64,000 nucleotides of DNA, taken from assembly GCA_949752745.1 (NCBI GenBank), contig OX457027.1, positions 59,918,859 to 59,982,858 of the forward strand. Direction: 5' to 3'. This DNA comes from Protula sp. h YS-2021 (taxonomy: Eukaryota; Annelida; Polychaeta; Sabellida; Serpulidae). Both the position numbers and the translations under genes were made by a program. Below, piece by piece: positions 10,514 to 22,600 of this stretch. The notes under the pieces were generated by a model, which did not search any database, was not told where the DNA came from, and worked only from the letters and a program-made list of their open reading frames with translations. Each line of letters starts with the position of its first letter. Within the stretch, counting starts at the first letter, position 1.

Positions 10514-11659
10514 ACACTTGTCACCCCACCACGTCGCACCAATCGAAACTTAATTGCATTTAACAAAAAAAAAAAAAAAACTGTTCGTCCCTTCAGCCGT
10601 CACCAAACCTTCAAAGACAGGGACAGAGAACTAACAGACAAACAACGGTATTCCTTGCCTCCCTGCGCCCTTTTTAATATAACTTTTGCAATAGAAACAA
10701 TGATTATTTTGAAAAAATGTCGGAAAAGGACGTAGGCCAAATATATCGCCACCAAATCCAACATTTATACGACGTTTTAAAAGTTTAAATTTGGTTGTAC
10801 TGACGTCGTGACCAAAATTTTACAACCACCAAAAGACCGCGGTTGTTTGCTGAGACACATAATAAATGAAAAAAATCTAGTTATTTGAACTTATTGATAC
10901 AAAGACACAGAAAAGAAGTAAGCCCATTTAAATTTATTCAGTAGCAATTTAAGGTACACTCCATAAGACATTTAAGCTTCGCATTCTTTGCTTTGTTCAC
11001 CATGGAACGTTTTTGTTATTAATATATTACTCAGAGCTTTGTTTGTTAAGCCAAGATTGATGTATGTTTAGAATGAAACAAACAAAATGAAAAACTAATA
11101 AACCGTATAGATTTTAGGGTTGCACATCTATTTAAGTTCGAGAAATTTAAATGCTAGTTGCAACTGAATTATAAAAGAATATTATGGATGATTTCTGTTG
11201 ACAAAAAGGACAATGTTGGTGAATAATAGTACTTTGAGATTGTAACGAAAAAAATCTTCCAGAAATTTTTGACAGTAAATCACTCATTGTTATTGGGTAT
11301 CGATATTTTGCAGATAGTATCTAAATCGGTCACATCCGGAACACTGCACGATGCCGATTTAACACTGAAATTCCACGTGCAGTATGGTTCCAAATCGATT
11401 CTAATACCGCCGGTTCTTTCCGGTATGGGTCCAGTTCGGTAAACCGATGTGAAACCTGCAGTGCCACCGCAAAAGACTGCAAACATGCCGTTTCTGCATA
11501 AATTCTGTATTTTTAGTAAGTTTTATGCATGCTGGAATATGTAGGTAATTAACAGCAGATCGCTGTGAAACATCAAAAAATGATGCTGTTTCGAAGTTTC
11601 GAAGCAATATCGACGTTATAGCAATGTCAAAAACAGACCGATCTCCTGCTGGGCAATGC

Positions 11660-11705
<46 letters not shown>

Positions 11706-11961
11706 ATTTTAAATCTACTAAGTAACGAAATAAAAAATTTGGTTAATGCCGGGTATTTAAAAAAAACAATAAATAAAAAAGGTCGACCCCGATTGTGTCT
11801 AAACTATTTGAGAAAAACGATGAAAACATAAACTAGAACTGAAATGAAAAACAAGCTTTTTCTTCCTGGCCTTATTATTTATTTGTTATTTTATGTATTA
11901 TATTTATTTCTTAGAATTATATAGAGTGGTATAACTGAAAGAGATGTTACATATCATACTA
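10514..11961. other. Intergenic; remnant of a third copy of the Ly6 intron 3, plus a poly-T tract
   Basis: No gene. Segment 10917-11610 is recognisably related to 20850-21420 and 54975-55510, both inside intron 3 of the two Ly6 genes. Shared pieces include CATTCTTTGCTTT...CCATGGAACG, the TTTAGAATGAAA... block and the GGTTCCAAATCGATT block. I found no exon of a third Ly6 gene nearby. A run of about 40 T lies at 11664-11703. From about 11740 the sequence matches 32440-32610, the 3' flank of the ureidoglycolate gene. Confidence 0.45.
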
Positions 11962-12793
11962 CACTGGAACCTTGGCATCGGATAGGTCCCGAGTCCTCAA
12001 AATACCTGAGATCGGACCACTCTCAGTCAGTGGGGAATCCACTGTATTTTTGCGGCACATTAGTCACAACACTGAGCATGTTGCGTCTTAGATATTGTTG
12101 CTAGGGATTATGGGAGCAAATGTGTAACCATACAGGGGCTTAGTTTCGTTATCTATACTTTTGTACCTTGTCTAAACAACAGCGGCTGACAATATACAAA
12201 CCCGAAACATCTTAATTTATGTGGTGCCTATTCTTTTAGTATTTAGGCCGACCCAAATGCCACTGAATTAATAATGACAATTAAATGTCAATTTAAGCAC
12301 ATAAAGGTAATTTAAATAAAAAACTCAAAATGGAAAGCAGAGAAAAAGTTAATTGAAAAAGAAAAGACATTAGTCAAAGATAAAATTGAGCTTCTGGTTA
12401 TTGAAACCGAACTGCAAACTGCCACCGTGAAAGCAAAAGTTATGTCAAAGCAAAGTAGCATGGATAGATTTGTTATTGCTAAGTAAAAAGACTACTTTGT
12501 GTGGTTTGTGTAGTTTTATTTTCAGAGAAACTCTTTGATTTTCAGAGAAACAAAACTACAAAATACAATGCTTGTGTGTGTCTATAGCATGCAGACTGTT
12601 ATACAGTTGAGACATAATAGATATTATTTTAAATGAATATTACTTGTTTGTGTTTGGACATCAAACCTGAATTTGGGGTCAACCCGCAAAATTTCACCCA
12701 AGCAGGACCAAGTCTCCCAAATGGGACCACCTCTGAAATGGGACATATTTTATCCGATCCCAAGGGTGGTCCGATTTCAGAGTTTCCACTGTA
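11962..12793 (+). mobile_element. pogo/Tigger-like DNA transposon remnant, copy A
   Basis: 832 bp with inverted ends (CACTGGAACCTTGG at the left, reverse complement of CAGTGGAAACTC at the right) flanked by TA on both sides, the Tc1/mariner-pogo target. A second copy lies at 33578-34286. Around 12330-12486 the plus strand encodes a helical tail (EKEKTLVKDKIELLV, then SKQSSMDRFVIAK and a stop) resembling the C-terminus of Tigger-type transposases. The rest of the transposase is gone. Confidence 0.65.
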
Positions 12794-12939
12794 TATGTTT
12801 CTAGATATCTAACGTCCAGGACTCTGGAGTCAGTCGTCAGAGTCTAGGACCATTTTTATGTAAGCGAAGTTAACAACGTGACAAAATACACACTCAATTA
12901 ATCAACACACTTTTTGGTGTTTTAAGTTGAACAGATTGT

Positions 12940-13090
12940 TCATGCAGTGGCCAGTTCAGGTTTGAGAGGCACCCTGGGATATGTTTGAGACTCGCTCACT
13001 GTATCGACAAAAACACAGCCAAAGACTGCACAGTTTTTTCCTTTATCTCGACGACGTTGTCTAGTTGGTAAGGCGGTTGGTGCCAGATAC
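12940..13090 (-). pseudogene. Pseudo-exon: last exon of a duplicated ureidoglycolate hydrolase-like gene
   Basis: 151 bp aligning to the 152-bp last exon at 33341-33492. The splice acceptor (GACTGTTTCAG) and the stop codon are conserved in place. A one-base deletion in the A-run around 13035-13045 shifts the frame after the DNVVEIK segment. I found no copies of exons 1 and 2 between here and the Ly6 gene starting at 19700, so this is a dead remnant of the tandem duplication. Confidence 0.82.
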
Positions 13091-13110
13091 CTGAAACAGT
13101 CGAACAACAC

Positions 13111-13400
13111 ATGTCAGCAGGATTTGAAGCTGTGCAAAGAAAATTCCCAGAAGAATGCACTCGGAGAAACCCCCCGCTATTTTGGCAACTAATGTCCCGC
13201 TTGGATTACGCAAACAGTTTGTTTTATGGCATAAAAAAGAGTAAAATGCGAAGCCTCCAGTGTGAACACTGCTTCAGAACACTGCTGCCAAGTTAATATT
13301 CCAGGCATCGAAACGTGACAGTCCAAAGCCATTTCTCCAAAGGCTACATTGGCTTCTCAATGAAGCATTCATATACAAATTTATGGGGGATTTTATGCTG
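13111..13400 (+). pseudogene. LINE reverse transcriptase C-terminal fragment
   Basis: The translation reads SRLDYANSLFYGIKKSKMRS, followed after frame shifts by QNTAAKLIFQASKR and LHWLLNEAFIYKF. This is the thumb-region pattern of CR1/L2-type LINE reverse transcriptases (LDYCNALLYG..., NAAARL..., LHWLP...). Several frameshifts make it non-functional, and no 5' part is seen. Confidence 0.7.
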
Positions 13401-13606
13401 TAATTTACAGTTTAATTTTCTAATTCAAAGTTATAAGACATTTAACATGTGTACAATGAATTCAGGAACATGGTTAATTACACTAATATACTAAATAATC
13501 AATTGCAAAAGCGTATTGGACGAGAAGTATTAATTCGCATTTTTTGCAAACACTTCGGTTTGGTGTTTATCATTATCCGTTGCCTTGGCGTCAGGGGTCA
13601 CAGTGT

Positions 13607-14369
13607 CTACATATTCGCACTCACTGTCAGATCTTCACTAGACAGCTGATTGCCACACCTTGTTGTCTTGCCGCGCCTTGAGCTCTCTTTACTGCTTAGC
13701 CATAACGCGTCGAAGTGGTTGTATTTCTTGCAGATACCACACTGCACGCCCACTGCCTTGCATGCACGCTTATCGCGTGCGTGTTGTTGACCGCAACATT
13801 TGCAATGAACCACGCTGCTCTTCTCATCTTGGCGCCTGTGGTTACAGGTGAGCTTGTGTATCACAGCTTTCACCTCTGGCCCAGAGGTCATGGCTTTTAG
13901 CTGGCTCTGCGAGGTTTCTGCTGCACTGGCCTTACCAATCGCGGTTTGCATGGTGAGCTTGATTTCCCGTATCATCACATCACGCAGGGCGCCATAGTTA
14001 CACGACAGTGATAGACTTCTAGACCCGCAAAAAAATCATCAAATGACTCTCCCTGTTCATGTGTGTGATTATTGAACCCATAGCGTTCGTAGATTACATT
14101 TGATTCATCAATGATTACTGAACAATTCAATTACCTTGTCAATGTCCTGGCTATCATCTTCCTCGGGGAAAGGTAGACTGTTATAGATTTCCAGCTCATA
14201 CGAACCTATGCAAGTGATGAATGTTGCTATACGGTATGGCTTGTAATCTTTTTCAAATCGGTCACTTCCTCATGTGACTCCCACACTTTGCAGTTTGAAC
14301 GTATGTCATCTGTCACGTTAAGGTGCTTGGAAGCAGCACGTTTGAAATAAAGCCGTTTGTGGCAGCCAT
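13607..14369 (-). pseudogene. Degenerate Gypsy-type retrotransposon gag
   Basis: Reading from an ATG at 14369 with several frameshifts: an N-terminal capsid-like segment, NVIYERYGFNN, GESFDDFF, then MIREIKLTMQ and AAETSQSQLKAMTSG, ending in a double zinc knuckle (CKCCGQQHARDKRACKAVG, then CGICKKYNHF). Order and motifs match gag of animal Gypsy/Mag-like LTR retrotransposons. No protease, RT or LTR is recognised beside it. The intact zinc-knuckle frame is 13978-13607. Confidence 0.78.
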
Positions 14370-14699
14370 TTTTGTTTATCCTGACTTGTTGTCCTTTTAA
14401 ATTAACATCTATTTTGCTTTTAATATCACTGTTTTAGCACAGTTGACATCTGATATCATGTAATGACTGTGTTATTGTCTGTGTTATTAATATAACTAGT
14501 AAAAGTCCAGTTGGCTGATGTATTTAATTGATATTCTAGAAATAGACATGTTAAAACTACAGAGCCTATAATACAAATGATAGTGGCGGGCTTTTCCTTG
14601 CGCTTGCATGGATGAGCATCAAGCACATGTGTACTTCTGAATGACCCGGACTTGTATCATTTAATAGGCCCATAGCTAGGCGGATATCATTTCAAGAAC

Positions 14700-15480
14700 C
14701 CTTCAGCATTCTGGATTTCTAGGAAAGTAGAATAGTCCCTGGGAAAGATTCCTGGCTAACAGGAACAACACTGCAAAACAATAAACAATTTGCGGACAGT
14801 GCTGATGGCACAAGGGGACTTGTTTCCCGAGCATTACGATCAAGACAATGGTACCAGAACCGGTTATCTATGAGTCAACATGCAATCGTGTTTATACCAA
14901 ATGCTCTTACTCTCCCGCCGCTTCGATTCACCCGAAGCCGCGAACCGGTACACCCTGTATGAAATCAAGCTGTCAGATATGTGCCAACACTAGCCTCTCA
15001 CCTACTTACTAGATGTATACATAGGTGCAGAGTGCATTCAGGTGAAAACACCCGTAGGCACCCCAAGTACCCCCACGCCGTAGAATACTCTCAGCCAAAA
15101 TTTGAAATTGACAGCAACTTTTGGAAAATGATCAGGGCAAACACTGCATTTCAGACAGTCTCACAAAGGTTTCAGGATTGCTAAGTTTAACACAGACAAA
15201 ATTCAGCCCTGTGGAGCAGCAAATAGCCACACGTGGCAGAGCAGGTTAAGCGATAAAGTGGAGGCAGAAGTAAAGAAACAGCGGAGACTGGACCGCTATA
15301 AAATTGTGCAGCAGAAGCCAATCATTGTATCTCCGATCTCAGCAGTTCCAAAGTAAGAGGACGGCATAATACTCATTCGCTACTGTTCGCACCCCAAAAC
15401 GGATCATTAAACAGCCTCGCTTTGTACGTTTTTATCCTTCGACCCAGCTCCGACCTTTACTGTTTTTTGGTTCCTTTCAA
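14700..15480 (+). pseudogene. YR-retroelement pol N-terminal fragment (Ngaro/DIRS-like)
   Basis: The plus-strand frame 14981-15184 ends FEIDSNFWKMIRANTAFQTV. After a stop and frame changes the reading continues with QQKPII, PISAVPK, a diverged RLIHDCS-like segment and the SL.TF.SFDPAPTF region, the pattern at the start of DIRS/Ngaro reverse transcriptases. Segment 14700-15190 is repeated at 42130-42790. Strongly degraded. Confidence 0.5.
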
Positions 15481-18400
15481 GGATTCTGTGAATACTTGAA
15501 ATTATGCCCAAGTCACATGTTTATAAATTGCTTCGTTGATGCGGGAAGGGTGGGGGTGAATTGCGAGGTCCATGGATTATTAGTGAAAGAGTGCAATTTG
15601 ATTTTGCGCACAAAAGTGTCCATATAAGAAAGCTCGCCTTAAATGTGTTATTAAATAAGGCCCACCGTGTTTATAAACGGAAACATTTATATTCAAATTA
15701 TCAGCTGTAGGGAGGAATTGAAAATGGAAAGTAGAAGGCAAAATCTATTGGTGAAAAGGTTTTCCTACATTTTCAAGATACTTTCCCTCATTTTTCATTC
15801 GATATTCAATATCCCTAGGGCTCCTTTAAGCAAGTTCTACGTTAATGCTTACATTTCATGCTCATTGCTAAAATCTACAGACATTGCAATGTTTCTAAAG
15901 TCGTCCATCTGTCTGTGTAAAAATGAAGGAGACATGTTCTAAGTGATAGCAATAACTGGTAGAAAATAGAATTTAGCTTGAATAATAGTTACTCTGGTGA
16001 TCACAAACGAAACTAAACTTAACTAAATGTCGTAGATGCGAATTTCGGCTAAATAACGCTCGTCTAACTGTTACTCGGATGACTGTCGCTAGGCTTAATA
16101 TCAAACATTCAAGTGTAACACAACACACAATCCATTTTGTATATGTTGAGAAAGAATACTTGCTATGAATTAGTTACAAACTATTTTATAACGTGGAGGA
16201 CTCTCACGAATAGAACATTACGCAATTTGGAACTTCTGAAATTCCCGTAGCTGCCATTTCTAATTAAGAAATACTTAAACGCTCAATTCAGAATTTATGT
16301 AAATACAGCAAAACCTCAATAAACCGGACACCCATGGGACCGAGCTACTTTGTCCGATTTTGCTAGGTGTCCAGCGTATTGTGTGTCCCTCATTTTCCAC
16401 ACTTTAACCCAATATCATTGTGTTTTTCAGTGACATATTACTTGAAACATGACGTATTGGAAGGGTAGAGGAATGTTATCCTCGGAGCAAAAGCGCGATG
16501 AAGAAACGTTTTGGCAACTGCAAAGAAAAGCCCCCACCCACCCAAGATTTTGGCTGTACTTAAATAAAACACCAATACGTCAAAACATGCAATCTATGCA
16601 GAGATTATTTAAGAAAATAGTTATGCTTTAAACATAGTTTGCTATTAAGCGGAGTGGTTCTGATAAAAAAGTTGTCTCCCACTGTGGTTAGTTTCGGTAC
16701 GTCAAGATTCCGTAGAGGTTTTGTTACTCATTGATCATCTCTCGCTGACCCCTAATGGTTTTGACCTATTCTATTCGGCCATGATCAAAACAATAAAGTC
16801 TTGTTAATATCCTCTGCCCAGTCGTCACTTCAAAAATTTGTTTCTGGCGATCCCAGGCCAATTCTTTAAAATAAGTTGCTATACACGGGGAATTTTCTAC
16901 GGGTATGACAAACATCTGTGTGTGTTGTTTTTTCTCCGTATTTGCTTAAGGGAGGGAGTTGATTCTCCTGGGTTGTTGTTTTTTACGGGTATTTTTCCTT
17001 GATATATTTAGAAGTGTTCGAAAGAGTAATCCAATGTTAAATAAGTCCTTTGATTCTTATCCATCAGTAATGATTTGTAATATTTCTGCTCATTTTTGGA
17101 CCAAATCAAGATTAACACATGATGCCTCACCATAGAATGACTGAAATCTAATGTTTTCGAAAGTTATCAAACCATCATTAAATCTTAAAATCACCCCAAT
17201 GGTTTTGGTAATTCTTTTGTATTTTTCTGCAGTAGTGGTCCCGAAAGGGTTGCATTATGATTCTTAACTAAATGCTGATGTTGTAAAAGAATCCAGTTAT
17301 GCTTTCTGGTCCCGCTATCAACAACAGCAAAAATGCGTGTTCGGATATATAAATACCAGGGTCTCAACTAAAGCGTGCGGTATATTAGGGCTCTACATGT
17401 AAACATTTGTTACCATGCCAGGTGTCCGGATTTTGGAAAACTGAGCTGTCCGCTACTTTCTAAGATTTTAATCCCGCACTTAATGCATTTTATTTCTACA
17501 CAACTTTGACTTAAACTCCCTTGAGTTTGAATTACTTGTCCAATTTAGAAACCTGATTTTTTATGCTTTTTAAGATTTTTTATCATGTTTTCAGATCCTT
17601 CACTAGACACTTGCCAATAGGACAAATGTCTACAGATTTATAGCCAGATCAGGTTCTCAGAGACAGTCTGATTTATTGAGATTTCTTTATTTTTATTTAA
17701 ATTTGTAGTGTCTCTTAAACAGGTGGTGTTCCGTTAAGTACTTTCTTAAATACTTTAATATGTGATGAATAGTTATTTTTTGAGGGGGGATAAAGTAACC
17801 AAAACATCGCAAATGCAATTTACAGATGTCGATATGAAACTCAATCCTTCTCTTTTCAAGTTTGATTTAAGCGTTATTAATTATCTTTAAAAGCTATTTG
17901 TTGCGTCAGTGGTATATTTGTTATCAATGGTAAAAGGTACACAGTGATGTTAACCATAGAAATTCTTTCTGTAATGCATAAAATACGACATAAAAGTCTT
18001 AAAAATTATGCACAGAAAGTTTTTTTTGCCACAAACAATACAGGTAAGTTAAAAAATTAGAACTGATAGTAACTCTTATGAAACAACTCGGCAAGATAGG
18101 ACAAACATACTGCCTCTGGACAACACATCAGCTAAATCCAAAGAACTGTGGTACTCACTTACCTCCGAAAGCAAAAGGAGTGAATCCACATCTATTAATC
18201 CCGCCAAATCCAATAACTGAGACACTAAGGTTTTTGTGTACCTCCGAAAGTACGGCGGGTTAAAAAAGTAATGAATCATATCTATTACTTCCGTTGATCA
18301 ATTGATCCATTTAATTTGTTTTAAATTGCGCAAAAAATGTGAAATGCCAATTGCAAAACGATCAGATGCAGTAAGTTGCGGATTCGATGCCTTGATTACC

Positions 18401-18770
18401 AACAATGGTTAATTAATTAAGCAAATTAAGCCATTATAGCATAACCCGAGTAATTCAGACACTTTGCTAAAAAGACGCAACTATTTCTACCGCTTGGCAA
18501 AACACAATAAAAATGTCGCACTATTAAAACATTCTCATGAAAACGAAAAATAACAGACAGAAACAGTACTTTCTTTCTTAAAAGTTCAAGTTTTACCAAA
18601 TAAACTAAAAGCAAGATAAGTACTGATATATTGCTGTAGAACGTTAAAAGATCCAACGTGAGCTATTAATTACAGGTCATAAACAACAATTTTTACTTGT
18701 TACATTTTCTATTTTCATTTTATTTTCTATTTTTATTTACTTATTAAATTTCCTTTCTTGCTTGTTTTTA
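15481..18770. other. Intergenic sequence of cassette A, collinear with cassette B
   Basis: No gene recognised. Parts match the other cassette in the same order: about 15950-16210 with 48960-49160, 16400-16870 with 49870-50400, 17090-17450 with 52870-53250, and 18380-18660 with 53590-54000. Between 16880 and 17090 only about 0.2 kb separates blocks that in cassette B are split by the 2.4-kb AT-rich array. Confidence 0.5.
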
Positions 18771-19437
18771 TTAACACTTGACAAGTTGTTAGCTTGCAAG
18801 GGTTATATGAATTTGTGTGAGCAGCTGTTCGTCCTTTTTTTCTTCTTGAACACTTTTTCCGATTTTTTGTGTCTTCTTCTTCTCTGACACTATGGGCCCT
18901 AAGACCATGAAACTTGGGACTTACAAAGAGCTTGATCTGAATGTGTGCATGTCACTTTTTATTTTCGTCTTCGATTTCGTTTTCTTTGTTAAAACGCCAT
19001 GTGAAAAGAGTGTATTTTCTGCAAGTAAATGCAGAGCATTTAACGTAAGCACAGAATACCACACAGTTGGCCAGCTTCGTGCGAGCTCTCATTACGTAAA
19101 CAGATAACACAGCGAATGCCTGATCAGTCACTCAAACCTTAAGTCAACAAAAACCAAACACCTCTCAGCTTATAAGACGTATTCAAGCTGTGTTGTTTGC
19201 TAATATATTTAGCTGGTATTAAGTTATGAACCTGTGCAGTTTTTTGACAGTGGTCCGATTTTTTTAGAATATTATAAGCCGCATAATGCTGTGCCATAAG
19301 CTCTGTACATAGTTGTATAACACACTGTATGCATGTTGTAAAATACATTATATTATTCAAGAAATAACAAATTGAAGGAAGTATTTTTGTGTTTTAATTT
19401 TTGTGTTTAACATTTCGCTAGCAAAATGCGGCTCTAG
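18771..19437 (+). mobile_element. Helitron-like non-autonomous element, copy 1
   Basis: Starts TTAACACTTGACAAG and ends with a hairpin sequence (TTCGCTAGC...) followed by CTAG and a T. Related copies: 23275-23783 (minus), 58451-58972 (plus) and 63025-63527 (minus). This copy has about 140 bp of extra sequence near 19200-19345. Hairpin plus CTRR before T is the 3' signature of Helitrons. The 5' end lacks the canonical TC, so a Helentron-type element or another class is possible. Confidence 0.55.
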
Positions 19438-19699
19438 TTTTTAAGCAGATATAGGTGTAACAATATATGGTTTATCGTGTGGTAGATATTCCAAATTATG
19501 ATGTTAATTTTTCGTTCTTTTTTCCGAACCACTAGGAAATATTCCAAATCGTCAGGCAAAATTGACATCATAAGGCAAATCGTCAGGCAAAACTGCATTA
19601 GTAACATCATAACAGCGAATAAAACATAGTCCGAAACCGTAAGAGGAAATTTCTTTGTGAATTTCAGTTTCGTAGTTAATGCTGCAGGTGTAAAATTCT

Positions 19700-22600
19700 T
19701 CAAAACAACAACTTTCTCACTGCCATTGCAAGCATTACCGACATGGAAACGCGCATTGCCCCACTACCGTTGCACCTGCTGCTGTCACAAACGCACCGAT
19801 CTGCAAAAGAATAATGTCAAAGTATTCGGGGGAATAGATAAGTTACGTGACTTTTTTTCTTAAAGTGGTCACTGTTATGAAGAGGTCATCCAAAGAAAAA
19901 TAGAAGTCGCAACTGGATATGGACACTGGCGATTGTAAAATGCAGTTAACCAAGACACCATGAGTTTCTTCCAGGCACGAGCGATTTGTAAAGAACTTGA
20001 ATTATTGATTAATTGTTTTAAACTGTTACACAATATTACGTCCGTTAAATTCAACTAGAAAATGGAGATTATTTAACTATGGCAAATGTGATTTTACTGA
20101 AGCTGAGGATGTTTTACATTTCTTTTGGGGCTGCATTTTCATAAAGAATTCTTGCAAAAATCCAGAAATATAATTAGGCTTTTGATTCCGTTTAGTGAGA
20201 CTACATTGGATTGGGAGCATATTCTTTTTGATGAAAATAACCCTTAAGTAAATAATTTACCATTATTTGTAAATTATATATATTTAATACAAGAAAAAAT
20301 GAACCAAATCTTAATGAGGATCAATTCGCTAAAGAAATAGGATTAGGATGTGTACTGATAAAAAGTATCCAGCTCGCGAAAAATATAATGTTAAATGGAA
20401 ACATTTACAACATTTATAAATAAAATATGAAGAGCGCGCAATCTGATTACGACTAATTTAATCAATAACTTTACCTATCTGAGTGTTCTTTGTTTATTAT
20501 AGCGTAATATATACTTAGCATATTGTCAATAAGTAGGTAGAAAAAAGTAATAAAATTTAAAATAAACAAAGCCTCGGATATCACATCCATTGCGACAATT
20601 ACAATTTGAAAAGAAACGAAAGAAGTCTTTAATACTAATTTCTCCCTATTAACTTCGTCATGGGTAGGTCTGAGGTTGGTCTCTGGCGTTTTGCGCCAGA
20701 GGGTTTGGTAAGGTGGGCTTTGTCTCGGTGGTATGGTTCTGGGAACAAGAGGTCGGTCTTAGATCCGAAGCAAACACACGAAATAAAACAATCTAGCAAT
20801 CTGACGTTTTTGACACATGGGCACAGAAAACATGCCAGCCAGCTTAAAAAACTACTCAACAACAATTCGAGATACACTCTGCGTATTACTTATACTTTGT
20901 ATCCTTTTCTCTGTTCCCAATGGAATGCAGATGTTAAGGTTACTATTAAGTGTGGCTATTTCTATGAATTTCCACAAATAAGCAGAAAGGGAGGATCAAG
21001 AGGTCGTAAATTTGAATTGTGTCTATTTTTAGTAGATTTTAGGGTTATACATTTAAGTTTGAAAAATTAAATGCTGGTTACAAAAGAATAAAGAAATAGG
21101 CATATTAAGAAATGATAAGAAATATAAGACTACCTTGGAAAATAATATTACTTATTATTACCAAATTATTTTCCAAATATGTAAATTTCTTACAGTATAT
21201 CATCCTTTATTATAGGGCACTTTACAGTATGTTTTATTTTATTTTGCAACACAGTCATATCCGGTATACTGCAAGACTGGTATGCCGATTTAATGCTGCC
21301 GGACACTGTGCGTAATGGTCACAAATGGATTCTAATTCGGTATACTGGAACTGTAGTATTTTTGGACACACTGACATTTCGTACAGGTTGTCTGCCAAAT
21401 ATGGCCACATGGCGACATTTCTCAAAATATCCTTATCCTATTCCTTACTTAGGCAACTTCAGAAAAAAGACTACCCATGTGAAAAATTTGCCTGCAAATT
21501 CCATCCCTAAGGAAAAATGAATAAAACTCAGAAATAAACAATTATGTCAGTAAAACTAGAAGCGTGAAGCGTGCAATCACAGAATTTCAATGCGACAAAT
21601 TTGAATAGGTCAGTTGTGTTGAATTTTCAAAATTTTGCCATTTTCCCAATTTTTACGAAAATCTAAAAATAACCCCTCATTGCACAGCTCCACTATATAG
21701 TCTTTGCATGTGCAATTGATTCGCTTCAATGGTTACAGAGATATGGCGCCGACAAACACCCATTGAATAGGTCAGTTGTATAGAATTTTCAAAGTTTTGG
21801 GGAAAATTCTGAGGATCTGTGCCGTCGCGACTCTTCCTTTGACGGCCACACCGCGACGCTCCGGATCAAACACACAAAAACAGGATTTCTCCCGTGAACT
21901 GTGTGTCCCACTACCAACAATAGAAAAACTCTCATTTGTGCCCGATGACAGCACTCCTTCGACTGATACTTCACACCAGCCAACCACCCGCAGCCCCTAC
22001 TGTCTTATAGTGTGGGCGAAAACTCAGTGCCTCTCACTTACTCCACCCTATCGGAGTTACTTGGAAAGGCCGGTTACAATCCCAGAGACTACAGTGTTCA
22101 TTCAGTGCGCACTTGCATGCGGGTTACAACCGAGGTCATCAAGGTTCAAGGTGGCTGAAAGTCATGTGCGTACGAAAAGTACACTAACGCTTCCCCGGTA
22201 CTACGCCTGAAATGCGCACGTGTTTTGGGGGAAAATGTGGAAGCAAGCCTCGCAAACCATCTTTCAGTTAAAAAAAAAAAGACCCTACTAGTCACTACGA
22301 TACAGCTACCTACATTTTGCCTTTGGAGAATAACTTTGTTTAATGTGCGATTTGTCACAGTTGTTGTTTTTAAATGTCTTAAGGTGAAGGTCACAAAGCT
22401 AGCGGCGAAGGGCGCCGCACCTTTGGCAATAAACTTGTGATTTCCAAAAACGGCCGTGTTAGTTTATTTGTGTTGCACCTTCCAAGCTGAACACAAGTTC
22501 AGTGACAAAGATAGTGACAACTTTGACTTTACACAGCATAAGCGAACAATATTTGTTCATTCTTTGTCAGCAGTGAAGAGATAAATCTCTTGTACCGTTA

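Noticed and set aside
18892..19107. ORF with LGTYKELDL and a hydrophobic stretch, repeated at 58403-58783 and 63257-63451
   Set aside because: It belongs to the repeated Helitron-like element; frames diverge at the ends and one copy (23275-23783) is broken. The similarity is explained by the repeat, though a peptide cannot be fully excluded.
20040..20300. Possible LINE tail (CDFTEAEDVLHFFWGC-like translation)
   Set aside because: Short, broken by frameshifts and without a second motif; too weak to list as a feature.
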